A stretch of DNA of 64,000 bases. Origin: Lachnospiraceae bacterium (GTDB lineage Bacteria; Bacillota; Clostridia; Lachnospirales; Lachnospiraceae). Shown here piece after piece: positions 25,462 to 34,688 of this stretch; positions within the stretch are counted from its first letter, which is position 1; the number at the start of each line of letters is the position of its first letter. Below the pieces are notes generated by a model. The model was given only the letters and a program-made list of their open reading frames with translations, was not told where the DNA came from and did not search any database. The stretch spans positions 1-64,000 of the forward strand of contig CAJTDL010000020.1 of NCBI GenBank assembly GCA_910575035.1, read 5' to 3'. The position numbers were made by a program, and so were the translations under genes.

Positions 25462-27711
25462 ATGGATCAGACATCCAAGATTGGGGCAGTAAAGGGGATT
25501 GGGGCAAAAACAGAACAGTTATTTCACAATTTGGGAGTATACACTGTGGGTGATATACTCCTTCATTATCCCCGGGATTATAAGAAAATGCCATCTGTGG
25601 CCCGGTTGGCGGAATTGCCAGGGATTATGGAGAGAGATGGGCAAACAGCTGGATGGAGGCAGATGGGACAGGGGGATGGGAAGGCAGGGAGAGAGCCTGG
25701 CGGGGGGCAGGCGGAAGTGGCGGTAGCAGTAGCTGTGAAGGTGAGCCAGGCTCCTTTTGTGCGGGCGGGGAGGAATATGCAGGTAACAACCCTTACCGTG
25801 CAGGAGCAGGGGGTGAAGGCGGAGTTTGTGTGGTTTCGGATGCCTTATTTGAAAAGCTCCCTGAAGGTAGGGGAGAGGTTTGTCTTTTTAGGAAAAGCAG
25901 GGCGAAAAGGGAATGGGTATCATATGGAGCAGCCGCAGATTTTTGCGCCAGAGAAATATCAGGCAATGCAGGATTGTTTGTGGCCCTGTTATCCTTTGAC
26001 AGCAGGGTTGGGGAAGAATAAGGTTTCCCAAGCCATAAGGACGGCGCTGGATGGCTTGGATCTGTCGGTGGATTACCTGCCTGAGGAGATACGGGAGCGC
26101 TGCCAGCTGGCAGAGTATAATTTTGCCATGGAAAATATTCATTTTCCAAAGAATGAGGGGGCTTTGGAGCAGGCCAGGAAGCGGCTGATCTTTGATGAGT
26201 TTTTTCAGTTTATACTGTCTGCGGGGCTGCAGAAGGAGCAGATGGAGGAAGTGGTAAATGATTTTGCGTTTCTGCCCCTGGAGGGGGGCTTGGGAGATGG
26301 GGAGGCGGATAAAGGGAAATATTGGGATAAGGAGAAGGCAGGAGAAGGGATTGACGGCGATGCAGTGGGAAGACGGCAGGGGCTATGGGCGGACCGGGTA
26401 ATGGAGCGCCTTCCGTATCAGCTGACCAGGGCGCAGAAGCGTGCTTTGGGGGAGATACGCCGGGATTTGCGGGGGAGGAAGGTGATGCAGAGGCTGGTGC
26501 AGGGGGATGTGGGTTCAGGGAAGACGATCCTGGCGTTCTTGTCTATGCTGGATGCGGCACAGGCGGGATATCAGTCTGCGTTGATGGCTCCCACAGAGGT
26601 TTTGGCAGTACAGCATTATCAGGCATTTACAAGCCTGTGCCGGGAAAATGGGCTGCGGGTTCCAGTCATCCTTTTGACAGGGGCTTTGACGAAGAAGGAA
26701 AAGCGGCAGGCATATGAAAAGATGCAGATCTACCGCAATGCCATGGTGGTTGGAACCCATGCGCTGATACAGGAGCAGGCTTTGTTTGATAATCTTGCGC
26801 TTGTGGTCACGGATGAACAGCATCGGTTTGGGGTAAAGCAAAGGGAGTCTTTGTTCCTTAAGGGGGCTCAGCCCCATGTGCTGGTAATGAGCGCAACGCC
26901 GATTCCAAGGACACTGGCGATTATTTTATATGGGGATTTGGATATTTCTGTGGTGGATGAGGTTCCAGCCAGGCGGCTTCCCATAAAAAGCTGCGTGGTG
27001 GGGAAAAATTCCCGTCCAGCTTCTTATAACTTTTTGAAGAAGGAGATTGCGAAGGGGCATCAGGCTTATGTGATCTGCCCGCTGGTGGAGGAAAGCGAGG
27101 GGCTGGAGATGGAGAATGTGACAGATTATGCCCAGATGCTGCAGGAACAGATGCCGCCAGGGGTTGTGGTGGAGTGCCTGCATGGAAAGATGAAATCAGG
27201 CAGGAAAAATCTGATTATGGAGCAGTTTGCCAAAAATGAGATACAGGTGCTGGTGTCTACTACGGTGGTTGAGGTAGGGGTAAATGTGCCAAATGCTACG
27301 GTTATGATGGTAGAAGATGCCCAGCGGTTTGGGCTGGCGCAGCTCCATCAGCTGCGTGGGCGCGTGGGGAGGGGCAGCAGCCAGTCCTACTGTATTATGG
27401 TCCATACGACGGATTCCGAGAAGGCGCAAAAGCGTTTGGAAATCTTGAATAAGTCCAACGATGGGTTTTACATAGCGGGGGAGGATCTGAAGCTGCGCGG
27501 GCCTGGGGATTTCTTTGGGATCCGCCAGAGTGGGCTGCTGGAGTTTCAGCTGGGGGATATTTACCAGAATGCGGATATTTTAAAGCAGGCTTCCGAGGAA
27601 GCCAACCGGATTTTGACAGAGGACAGGCAGCTGGCGGCGCCAGAGCATGGGAGGATCCGGGAAAAGGTGCGGTCACATCTGGAAAATCAAGGGGAGATTG
27701 TGAATCTGTGA
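25462..27711 (+). CDS. recG: ATP-dependent DNA helicase RecG
   Basis: A 749-residue helicase that remodels stalled forks. It has an N-terminal wedge/OB domain (VGDILLHYPRDYKKM), Walker A GDVGSGKT (Lys354), DEQH at residues 451-454, MSATPIPRTLAI, then helicase C motifs VSTTVVEVGVNVPNA and QLRGRVGRG. It is about 60-70 residues longer than usual RecG because of two low-complexity insertions. One is in the wedge region (about residues 56-88, Gly/Met/Gln-rich); the other lies before the helicase core (about residues 276-310). GGAGAGGAG precedes ATG 25462. Confidence 0.96.
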   Translation: MDQTSKIGAVKGIGAKTEQLFHNLGVYTVGDILLHYPRDYKKMPSVARLAELPGIMERDGQTAGWRQMGQGDGKAGREPGGGQAEVAVAVAVKVSQAPFVRAGRNMQVTTLTVQEQGVKAEFVWFRMPYLKSSLKVGERFVFLGKAGRKGNGYHMEQPQIFAPEKYQAMQDCLWPCYPLTAGLGKNKVSQAIRTALDGLDLSVDYLPEEIRERCQLAEYNFAMENIHFPKNEGALEQARKRLIFDEFFQFILSAGLQKEQMEEVVNDFAFLPLEGGLGDGEADKGKYWDKEKAGEGIDGDAVGRRQGLWADRVMERLPYQLTRAQKRALGEIRRDLRGRKVMQRLVQGDVGSGKTILAFLSMLDAAQAGYQSALMAPTEVLAVQHYQAFTSLCRENGLRVPVILLTGALTKKEKRQAYEKMQIYRNAMVVGTHALIQEQALFDNLALVVTDEQHRFGVKQRESLFLKGAQPHVLVMSATPIPRTLAIILYGDLDISVVDEVPARRLPIKSCVVGKNSRPASYNFLKKEIAKGHQAYVICPLVEESEGLEMENVTDYAQMLQEQMPPGVVVECLHGKMKSGRKNLIMEQFAKNEIQVLVSTTVVEVGVNVPNATVMMVEDAQRFGLAQLHQLRGRVGRGSSQSYCIMVHTTDSEKAQKRLEILNKSNDGFYIAGEDLKLRGPGDFFGIRQSGLLEFQLGDIYQNADILKQASEEANRILTEDRQLAAPEHGRIREKVRSHLENQGEIVNL

Positions 27712-27775
27712 AACACTCACTGGAGAAAGGGCTGCAGCCCTTTCCCATAAAAGCGGTTGTCCCTGTTTATGGCAG

Positions 27776-28645
27776 TCATTCCTTTTCTTCCGAACCCAGT
27801 CCCTTATCTAGTGCAGCGTAATAAGCTTTCGCCTCTTTGTCTGCACGTTCTACTAGGTCATCCAAATGATCTTCCTGGATGTCTTTGTATAGGATATTCA
27901 GGACATCTATGCCTTCTTTGCGCTGGGAGCCGTCTTCTGGAAGGGGTTCCTGTAAATGAAATTCCATGGCCTGGAAAGGAACGCCTGCATGGTCCATAGA
28001 CTGTTTAATATCCCATATGGTTTTTGATGCCGCTTCCACTGTGGCTGTGCCGCTTTCCATATAGATAACCAGACGCCCGGCCTGCGCCCCGAGCTGGCGG
28101 ATATCGTACAGACTGTCAAGATCTAAATCTTCCTGGACTAACGAATAAGCGGGGATATCCAGGTCTGCCGGATGATTTATGCCATCTGATCCGTGGGCGG
28201 CATAGATATCTTCCCTTGGATGAATTTCTAAGGTTCCATACATAATGTCGCTTTTATAAGGGAACGAGGGGCTTTCCAGAATCCTGCCTGCCAGATCCCT
28301 GTATTCCCCGTCCAATCGAAAAGCGGTGGTGGATTTGTCTTCCACTTGGCCAAAGGAATCCCAACAGAGCTTTCCAGCCATATCCATAGAAAGGGTAAAA
28401 TGCGTGTCAATGCTGCTGGGGGATTTTACTTCTGTATGGTAGGTGCCATCTTTAAAATTGTAGCGGGTCTCATCAGAATAGTAATCCGTGCCAGGATATT
28501 TTTCAGACAGATATTTTTCAGCGCCTTTTTTAGCCAGGTATTTTGAGACGGGATTGCCCACCAGGCTGTTGGCAGTCCATCCAAGGCCAAAAATTAAAAT
28601 CAATGCTGTAAGCAGGGCAAGCAGCTTTAAAATTTTCTTTTTCAT
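27776..28645 (-). CDS. Membrane-anchored lipoprotein-like protein (YfjL-like) of the ECF operon
   Basis: 289 residues. The start at 28645 follows AAAGGAGCG; longer readings lack a site. It has a signal anchor (MKKKILKLLALLTALILIFG) and an extracellular part with NPVSKYLAKKGAEKYLSEKY and SPSSIDTHFTL, which I associate with the YfjL-like family, with moderate certainty. It is the third gene of an overlapping sigma / anti-sigma / effector operon, its start sharing 4 bases with the upstream stop. It probably reports on or responds to the envelope condition that triggers the sigma factor. Confidence 0.65.
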   Translation of the reverse strand: MKKKILKLLALLTALILIFGLGWTANSLVGNPVSKYLAKKGAEKYLSEKYPGTDYYSDETRYNFKDGTYHTEVKSPSSIDTHFTLSMDMAGKLCWDSFGQVEDKSTTAFRLDGEYRDLAGRILESPSFPYKSDIMYGTLEIHPREDIYAAHGSDGINHPADLDIPAYSLVQEDLDLDSLYDIRQLGAQAGRLVIYMESGTATVEAASKTIWDIKQSMDHAGVPFQAMEFHLQEPLPEDGSQRKEGIDVLNILYKDIQEDHLDDLVERADKEAKAYYAALDKGLGSEEKE

Positions 28646-29163
28646 AATTCGCGCTCCTTTCTGAAAGCAAAATGGATCAAACCTGCGATAATAGTCCCAG
28701 CCAGTGCAAAAATGCTGTAGATCCATGTGAATAGAAGGATAGAAGGGAGGTTCAAGGGCTCTCCTTCTAACATGACAGCCACAACATTCGAAACAGGGTG
28801 CAGGACCAGCAGAAAGCCAGGAATCACATACAGAGCCCGCCAGCGGAAAATACAATACCCAAGGATTCCAGCCCCAGGCATAATCAGCGTATTGTAGAAC
28901 ATCCCCTGGCTGGTGGTCAGGCTTAGCCCAAAGAACATGCCAAACATCAGCGCCATAAGGAAAAAGAGACGGATCTTGCGTTTGATCTGCCCAAGTATTT
29001 TCTGGCTGTCAGGGATTGGCGGAAGCTCTCCTTCAAATAGGGCTTTGCAATCAGGGCAATGCGCTATATGCTGGCGCACAGCCTGGCAGCTGTCGTTGCT
29101 GGCAATCCCATCCTGAACCAGGGGTATCAGGTCCATGCACATTTCACAGGTAATATTAACCAT
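28642..29163 (-). CDS. Zinc-finger (zf-HC2) anti-sigma factor
   Basis: 173 residues. A cytoplasmic N-terminal zinc-binding module has the anti-sigma signature H-x3-C-x2-C (HIAHCPDC, with an upstream CEMCMDLIPL). Four or more membrane segments follow (MALMFGMFFGLSLT and later). Such proteins hold an ECF sigma factor at the membrane until a signal arrives. Its start overlaps the end of the sigma gene by 8 bases and its stop overlaps the next start by 4, so the three genes are coupled. The start at 29163 is used because the longer frame has no ribosome binding site. Confidence 0.85.
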   Translation of the reverse strand: MVNITCEMCMDLIPLVQDGIASNDSCQAVRQHIAHCPDCKALFEGELPPIPDSQKILGQIKRKIRLFFLMALMFGMFFGLSLTTSQGMFYNTLIMPGAGILGYCIFRWRALYVIPGFLLVLHPVSNVVAVMLEGEPLNLPSILLFTWIYSIFALAGTIIAGLIHFAFRKEREL

Positions 29164-29659
29164 AATCAAATCCCTCCTTCTCAAGTATTTTGCGGATTTT
29201 TGCCTTGGCCCGGAAGTCAATGACTCTGGCAGAGCTTTCAGAGATCCCGTGCTTTGTCCCAATCTCATAAAAGGAGTAGCCTTCTAAGCGCATTTGGACA
29301 ATGCTTTTGGTGCGTTCCGGCTCAGAATCCAAAAGCTCATAGATCCGCTGCACAACCCATTGGTCACAACAGGCGTCTTCTGGCGTTTTGTTCGTGGACG
29401 GCAGGAATTCTGTGAGCAGTTCTGTAGCCACCTGCTGTTTTTTCTTCCTTAAATGGTGGTACCATTTATGCCGGGCAATGGAATAAAGCCATGTTTTTAC
29501 ATCAGATTCCCCACGGAAGGACGCAATGGATTTTACCACTTCTAAAAACACCTCCGAAGCCAAGTCTTCAGAAAGGGAGGCGTCGCGGCTTAAGCTGTAT
29601 AAATAGGCGAAGATGGACTTGTAATGCTTGGCGAAAAGCTCTTCTAACAGCTGTTTCAT
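29156..29659 (-). CDS. ECF-type RNA polymerase sigma factor
   Basis: 167 residues with sigma region 2 (AYLYSLSRDASLSEDLASEV, VKTWLYSIARHKWYHHLRKK) and region 4 (SIVQMRLEGYSFYEIGTKHG, ISESSARVIDFRAKAKIRK). It is the first gene of the coupled operon with the anti-sigma protein and the anchored protein downstream. Upstream on the minus strand a TGTAAC motif and GTCA about 16 bases further could be an ECF promoter, which would make it self-activating; this is inference. Confidence 0.9.
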   Translation of the reverse strand: MKQLLEELFAKHYKSIFAYLYSLSRDASLSEDLASEVFLEVVKSIASFRGESDVKTWLYSIARHKWYHHLRKKKQQVATELLTEFLPSTNKTPEDACCDQWVVQRIYELLDSEPERTKSIVQMRLEGYSFYEIGTKHGISESSARVIDFRAKAKIRKILEKEGFDYG

Positions 29660-29775
29660 AACGGGTCTCCTTTCGTGCCATATCCAGGGTTCTATTGTAT
29701 TAGTGACAGATCAAAAAGGATTGTTACATATGTTTTTATAATTTAATTACCCATTAATATGCAGTCATCAATAAG

Positions 29776-29805
29776 CCAAAAAGAGGGCTGAAAAATCAGC
29801 CCTCT
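29776..29805 (-). terminator. Terminator of rqcH
   Basis: AGAGGGCTGA at 29782-29791 pairs perfectly with TCAGCCCTCT at 29796-29805. On the minus strand it is followed by five T. Lying between two minus-strand genes, it ends the rqcH transcript. Confidence 0.75.
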
Positions 29806-29861
29806 AAATCTTCATAGGTATCCTTGCAGGAATAAGCCTGTTTTATGAAAATGCAGCCAAA

Positions 29862-31601
29862 TCAGTCTGCCGCTAACGCAATCCCCGAAATATCTGGCGA
29901 CGCCACCAAAGAGTAATTGGTATAGTAAACCACAAAGCCTGGCTTGCTCCCATTTGGCTTTTTGACATTTTTCCGCTCTAAGTAGTCGATTTCCACCTTT
30001 TCATTGTCCCGCCCCCTGGAATAATAGGCGGCAAGCTGCCCTGCTTCCTCGAAGGTGCGGTCTGGCAGCTCGTCTCCATTGGTTTTTACGACCACATGGG
30101 AGCCGGGAATCCCCTTTGCATGGAACCACCAGTCATTTCCAGCGGCAAATTTGAAGGTCAGCTCTTCGTTCTGGAAATTGTTTTTGCCCACATAGATATG
30201 GTAGCCGTCAGAGGAGATATAGTGAAAAGGCTTGCTTTTTATTTTTTCCTTTTTCCCAGTGTGCCTCTTTTTAATATAGCCAAAGCGCACCAATTCCTCT
30301 TTGATCTGGGTCAGGTCATCCTCAGAAACGGCAATGTCCAGGGAGGTGGATACAGATTCCAGGTGGAGGATTTCTTCTTTTGTTTCCTCAATCAGTTCCG
30401 TCAGGGCCTCGTAGGTCCGCTTGAGCTTGCCGTAGCGGTCAAAGTATTTTTTGGCGTTCTCCTGAGGGGTGAGCTGTGGATCCAGCGGAATGGAAATATT
30501 TTTATTGGTGTAGTAGTCCTGAGCCTCTAATTTTTTGGCGCCTTCCTCCAGGCCATAGCCGTAGGTATGGATCAGCTCGCCGTATACTTTGTATTTTTCC
30601 CGCTTTTCCGTGTCCTTCAGCTGTTTTTGCTGCAAATCATACTTTTTTCGGCTGCGGTCTAAGACTGTAGAGACGATTTTGCGCAGATCTGCGGATTTCT
30701 GGCGAATCCGGGTGTAGCTGCTGCGGGCGGCAAAGAAGGTTTCCAGGACAGTGGATATGGAGGAGTAAGCATCTGCTTCATAGTCTGCATATTGTTTTAG
30801 CTCCAGGGCGGAAAATTCAATAGGCTCTTTTTGGCTGCGGACAATATTAGGGGAAAAGTTCCCTTCCCGCACATCATCCATCATCCAGGAAAAATGGTGG
30901 TACAGGTGCAGCCGTTCATCCTCAGAGAGCGCCGCTATAGGGCGTTCCCCGTCTATGGAAGCCCGGAAGCAGATTTCAGAGGCAATGGTGGGGCTGATGC
31001 CTGTGAAGGTGGAATAGATGGCCTTGGAAGCAGGCATGGGCTTTTCGCATACGGTTTCCAGGAAGGATGCCTGATCAGTTTCCAAAGGGTTGTATTTGTG
31101 CTGGGTCTCAGGGATGAAATAATCCCGCCCTGGAAGCACTTCCCGCACAGAGCTGACCTGGGCGGAAATATGCTTGATGCTGTCAATGATCTTGCCGGAT
31201 TCATCGCAGAAAATGATATTGCTGTGCTTGCCCATAATTTCTACGATCAGCTGCTTGTGGCGAAGGTCGCCCAGGTCGTCCAGGTGTTCAATCTCAAAGT
31301 GGATGATACGTTCCATATGGGGCTGGAAAATGTTTGTGACCCTTCCGTTGGCAATGTGCTTGCGCAGCAGCATACAGAAATTTGGGGCGGTCATGGGGCT
31401 GGGCTTATTTTGGGAGGTCAGGTAGATCAGGGGGAGGGATGCGCTGGCAGACAGGACAAGGCGGGTCTGTCCGTTAGTGCCTTTGAAAGTCAGCAGCAGC
31501 TCGTCCTTTTCAGGCTGGGCGATTTTGCTGATACGGGCGTCTTTTATGGTTTCAGTTAATTCTTTTACTAAGTTTGCGATTACAATTCCATCAAATGCCA
31601 T
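29862..31601 (-). CDS. rqcH: Ribosome quality control protein RqcH (NFACT, Rqc2-like)
   Basis: 579 residues. The start at 31601 is the first Met of the conserved N-terminus MAFDGIVIANLVKELTETIK; a longer frame is not supported. The NFACT-N domain is followed by helix-hairpin-helix and long coiled-coil regions (residues about 260-420) and the C-terminal NFACT-R domain (FAAGNDWWFHAKGIPGSHVV). RqcH binds stalled 50S subunits and adds C-terminal alanine tails to nascent chains. Older annotation calls it a fibronectin-binding protein. It is monocistronic with its own terminator. Confidence 0.93.
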   Translation of the reverse strand: MAFDGIVIANLVKELTETIKDARISKIAQPEKDELLLTFKGTNGQTRLVLSASASLPLIYLTSQNKPSPMTAPNFCMLLRKHIANGRVTNIFQPHMERIIHFEIEHLDDLGDLRHKQLIVEIMGKHSNIIFCDESGKIIDSIKHISAQVSSVREVLPGRDYFIPETQHKYNPLETDQASFLETVCEKPMPASKAIYSTFTGISPTIASEICFRASIDGERPIAALSEDERLHLYHHFSWMMDDVREGNFSPNIVRSQKEPIEFSALELKQYADYEADAYSSISTVLETFFAARSSYTRIRQKSADLRKIVSTVLDRSRKKYDLQQKQLKDTEKREKYKVYGELIHTYGYGLEEGAKKLEAQDYYTNKNISIPLDPQLTPQENAKKYFDRYGKLKRTYEALTELIEETKEEILHLESVSTSLDIAVSEDDLTQIKEELVRFGYIKKRHTGKKEKIKSKPFHYISSDGYHIYVGKNNFQNEELTFKFAAGNDWWFHAKGIPGSHVVVKTNGDELPDRTFEEAGQLAAYYSRGRDNEKVEIDYLERKNVKKPNGSKPGFVVYYTNYSLVASPDISGIALAAD

Positions 31602-31851
31602 GGGGGTTCTCCTTTTTATATGAAAATGTGGGTTATTCTTTACATTGTTTGAAGGGCAGTGGTGCATGTATGATGTTTGGGCGGAATCTGGCTCCCTAGT
31701 GTAACTTGCATGAAATGCCTTGAGGTTTGGCGCGGGTTATACTGGGCGTTAAAGCGCAAGGGCCTTCTCTGATGCCCATGCATAGTATACACCAACTTGG
31801 GGGAAAAGGGAATCATTATCTTTGGATATCTTTTGGGGGGAGTGGTAAGCC

Positions 31852-31899
31852 GTTACTATTTAATCCCATAAATTACTGACATTGCCCATGAACAGTAAC
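31852..31899. repeat. Short GTTACTATT-family element
   Basis: GTTACTATT at 31852-31860 and its inverse AACAGTAAC at 31891-31899 enclose AATCCCATAAATTACTGACA and TTGCCCATG, nearly the same inner sequence as 6271-6300. The rest of 31602-32042 shows no gene; it holds the start regions of rqcH (minus) and the DUF6033 gene (plus). Confidence 0.6.
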
Positions 31900-32042
31900 A
31901 GTAATCCAAAGCGCCAATGGGATGAAATTGTGGAAGGGTAATGGAAAATAAAGGCTGCGGTTATAAATATACGTTTCCCTTTGGCCGATAAATAAAGTGA
32001 ATCATAAATGCTAGAGCGGATTAAAACAAGGAGGTAATCAAT

Positions 32043-32798
32043 ATGGCTACGAATGGAATCGCAAACGCATACACAGCTCAGGCACAGGCAACGGCAGCAG
32101 AATCTGCTTCTAAGGCAAAAAGCACGAACAAGACGGCAAAGCCTGCAGGGCAGAAAGAGGTAGGGAAGCCGCAGTTAAGTGAGAAAGCGCAGAAATATTA
32201 CAATCAATTGCGCAAGAAATTTTCGAATATGGATTTTATCCTGGTCAGCTCGGACAAGAAGGAAGAGGTTCAGGCAAATGCCAGCAAATACGCAGGGAAC
32301 AGCAGCCTGGTGGTGCTCATTGACGAAGATAAGATTGAGAAGATGGCAGAGGATGAGGCATACCGTGAGAAATACGAAGGGATCCTGCGGGGAGCCACAA
32401 CCCAAATGAATCAGATGAAGCAGAGCCTGGGCAAGAATGCTGGCAGCGTGAAGACCATAGGCATGAGCTTTGATGAGAAAGGGATGGCGTCTTTCTTTGC
32501 AGTAGTTGATAAATCTTTGGCCAGCCAGAAAAAGCGGATTGAGAAAAAGGCCGCACAGAAGGCTGAGGATCAGAAGAAGGCAGAGAGGAAGGCAGAAAAG
32601 AAACGTGCAGAGGAAAAACGCAAAGACGGTGTGGAACAATCTGCAAAGGAATCGGAAGGCGATACGGTTACCATTACGGCTTCCTCCTGGGATGAGCTTT
32701 TGAAGAAGATCAATGATACCATCACGATGGCAAGGACAGACTCTGTGCGCACACAGGAAGAGACTTGGGTTGGGCAGAGATTTGACTCGGCTATATAG
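32043..32798 (+). CDS. DUF6033-like protein
   Basis: 251 residues after AAGGAGGTAATCAAT. The N-terminus is Ala/Thr/Lys-rich and likely disordered. The core has LSEKAQKYYNQLRKKFSNMD, FILVSSDKKEEVQANASKYA and VVLIDEDKIEKMAEDEAYRE, which fits the DUF6033 family of Lachnospiraceae. A highly charged Lys/Glu coiled coil follows (about residues 160-205) and then a Thr/Ser-rich end. Function unknown. No signal peptide, so probably cytoplasmic, and no operon partners. Confidence 0.7.
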   Translation: MATNGIANAYTAQAQATAAESASKAKSTNKTAKPAGQKEVGKPQLSEKAQKYYNQLRKKFSNMDFILVSSDKKEEVQANASKYAGNSSLVVLIDEDKIEKMAEDEAYREKYEGILRGATTQMNQMKQSLGKNAGSVKTIGMSFDEKGMASFFAVVDKSLASQKKRIEKKAAQKAEDQKKAERKAEKKRAEEKRKDGVEQSAKESEGDTVTITASSWDELLKKINDTITMARTDSVRTQEETWVGQRFDSAI

Positions 32799-32827
32799 GG
32801 AATAGCATTATATAAGGGGAATGGAAG

Positions 32828-32901
32828 CCGCCTCTGCATATGGTGCAGGGGCGGTTTTAGTGGAAGCTATGGCTCCGGCGGTATTGAACCGCCGGAGCCA
32901 T
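32828..32901. terminator. Back-to-back terminators
   Basis: CCGCCTCTGCA (32828-32838) pairs with TGCAGGGGCGG (32844-32854) followed by TTTT, ending the plus-strand gene. ATGGCTCCGGCGG (32869-32881) pairs perfectly with CCGCCGGAGCCAT (32889-32901) and can serve the convergent minus-strand operon. Confidence 0.75.
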
Positions 32902-32917
32902 ATTATTTAGGGCAGTG

Positions 32918-33985
32918 TTATTCTGTCCTTGCAGGAAGCAGGATTTCATGATCTTCTCCGGTGGTTCCGTCTTCATTCATTACATTTGTGACAAGGTGTA
33001 TGATTTTTACCTGATCTAATTCTACAGGCGTTTCCCATAAAATATGATAGGAAAAATCCGTTGATTTAAAGCTGGAACTGTCATATGCCCCGCCGCTGCC
33101 GCTCAATCCTGGCCGTACCATTGTGCCATCCTGTAATTCCAGATAGGAATTGCAGAAAATCCGCATGTCCTTTGCCGGGCTAATGCCATTTATGCCAAGG
33201 GATAAGGGAGAAAGGGTGATCTTGTCAATTTGGAGGCCGATGGCTTCTTTCAGCTGCTCAGCGGGAAAAGAGATATCCTGGCTGCCAGGCACAGGCGGGA
33301 GCGTGACCTTGGCCAGGAGTTCCCCCTGGGGATTTTGTTCCCCCTGGCTTTTTTGGCGGATGCAAATCACATCGCCTTCATGGAACCCTTCTTCCTCTGC
33401 CGTAAGCAGGTAGCTTCCCAGCCAGTGCCCGTCTTCCTGGGGCAGGGGGTCTTTGGCAGCCACGCTGCTTAACGGAAGCTGGCTGTCTGCAAAATAGAAA
33501 TCAAAATCAGATGCCAAAGAAGGAGTATAGGGTAAGGGGGAATCTATGCGGCTGTCCATGGTAAAGGGAAGGAACAGGTAACGCTCATCATATAAAATGG
33601 AATCTAAATGCAGGGTTCCATTTTCCGTTTGCAAAAGCTGGTCCAGTTCCTGGGAGTGTTGTGCATAAGCTTCCTTCTGCCCATCGGATAAATCCTGCTG
33701 TGTGTGGAAAAGGCTTTCAAAGGCTGTGGAAATGCGTTCTGCCAGTGCGGGATTCCCCATAGCGAAGATTGTTGCGCCTGGCAGCAGGATCAGGCAGAAG
33801 AATATGGCGATATAGGCTGGCATTCCTATGCTGTTTCGGTTAAAAGGCTCTTCCTTTTTCAGAGGGCTTTTCCGTTGTCTGGGGTTTTCTGGAGCTGCTT
33901 CCTGTTGGAGCAGGGTTTGCAGGATTTCCTGTTTTTTTCCATCCTCTAAGTAAATTTGGCTATACATGGTTTTATATGTTTTCAT
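32918..33985 (-). CDS. DUF4179-type membrane protein, putative ECF anti-sigma
   Basis: 355 residues. A short cytoplasmic N-terminus (about 55 residues) leads to one membrane segment (MPAYIAIFFCLILLPGATIF). A large extracellular domain (about 280 residues) has TLHLDSILYDERYLFLPFTM and the DUF4179-like ending. The gene overlaps the upstream sigma factor by 14 bases. DUF4179 proteins in such operons are regarded as anti-sigma factors with an outside sensor. No zinc-finger anti-sigma motif is present here, so the sigma-binding part must differ from the 29 kb module. Confidence 0.75.
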   Translation of the reverse strand: MKTYKTMYSQIYLEDGKKQEILQTLLQQEAAPENPRQRKSPLKKEEPFNRNSIGMPAYIAIFFCLILLPGATIFAMGNPALAERISTAFESLFHTQQDLSDGQKEAYAQHSQELDQLLQTENGTLHLDSILYDERYLFLPFTMDSRIDSPLPYTPSLASDFDFYFADSQLPLSSVAAKDPLPQEDGHWLGSYLLTAEEEGFHEGDVICIRQKSQGEQNPQGELLAKVTLPPVPGSQDISFPAEQLKEAIGLQIDKITLSPLSLGINGISPAKDMRIFCNSYLELQDGTMVRPGLSGSGGAYDSSSFKSTDFSYHILWETPVELDQVKIIHLVTNVMNEDGTTGEDHEILLPARTE

Positions 33986-34481
33986 GGCACATCTCCTTTC
34001 TTTGGAAATCTTCCGTTAATTCCAACTTCATCATTTTTTTCGCCCGTGACAGCCTGGCAGATACAGCATTTGGCGTAAGGTGCAGCAGCCCTGCGATCTC
34101 CTTCACTTGGTACTGTTCATAATAGCGCAGATACAGCACAATACGGTATTTTGGAGGAAGCTGCAGGAGCATTTCGTACATCTGGTGTTCTTCTTCCCTT
34201 TCAAAAGGAATGGCATGCTCTGGTGCCTCGTCCAAAGGCCTCATCCGTTTTCTCCAGCCAGAAACAAGCAGGCTCTTACAGCGGTTTACAGCCACACGGA
34301 TAAGCCATGCTTTTTCATGGGCGGGGCTTTCAAACTGTGGGTTTTTCTTTATCAGCCGCAAAAATACTTCCTGTACCACATCCTCTGCCAGATGGGGGTC
34401 TTTCCCATAGGACAGGGCGGTCCGATAGACCATGTCTGCATATTGTTCAAATAGTTTTTCCACACGGGAGTTTGTTTCCAT
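33972..34481 (-). CDS. ECF-type RNA polymerase sigma factor
   Basis: 169 residues, start at 34481 after AAAGGAGATG. Region 2 reads VYRTALSYGKDPHLAEDVVQ, EVFLRLIKKNPQFES and AWLIRVAVNRCKSLL. Region 4 reads LPPKYRIVLYLRYYEQYQVK and NAVSARLSRAKKMMK. It resembles SigV/SigM-like ECF factors that respond to envelope stress. Overlap with the DUF4179 gene by 14 bases shows coupling. It is a different subgroup from the 29 kb factor. Confidence 0.9.
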   Translation of the reverse strand: METNSRVEKLFEQYADMVYRTALSYGKDPHLAEDVVQEVFLRLIKKNPQFESPAHEKAWLIRVAVNRCKSLLVSGWRKRMRPLDEAPEHAIPFEREEEHQMYEMLLQLPPKYRIVLYLRYYEQYQVKEIAGLLHLTPNAVSARLSRAKKMMKLELTEDFQRKEMCHENI

Positions 34482-34688
34482 GGCATCTCCTTTCTGATGG
34501 GACGGTTTTCCATCTTATAAATGCGCATTCATCTATAATACCTTTTAGGAAGCTGGAATCTGACAGGGAGTGGGGCATTTTTTTTGGTTTTTTTATATTG
34601 TTTTGGGTATTGTGCCACAGGCAGGGGGGAAATGCAATTGCATATAGAGGAAATCATGGTATAATGTCACGGAAAGGAGCGTCAGGAA

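Noticed and set aside
30831-31559. 242-residue open frame on the plus strand opposite rqcH
   Set aside because: It is the antisense shadow of a well-conserved gene, with no ribosome binding site or recognisable domain.
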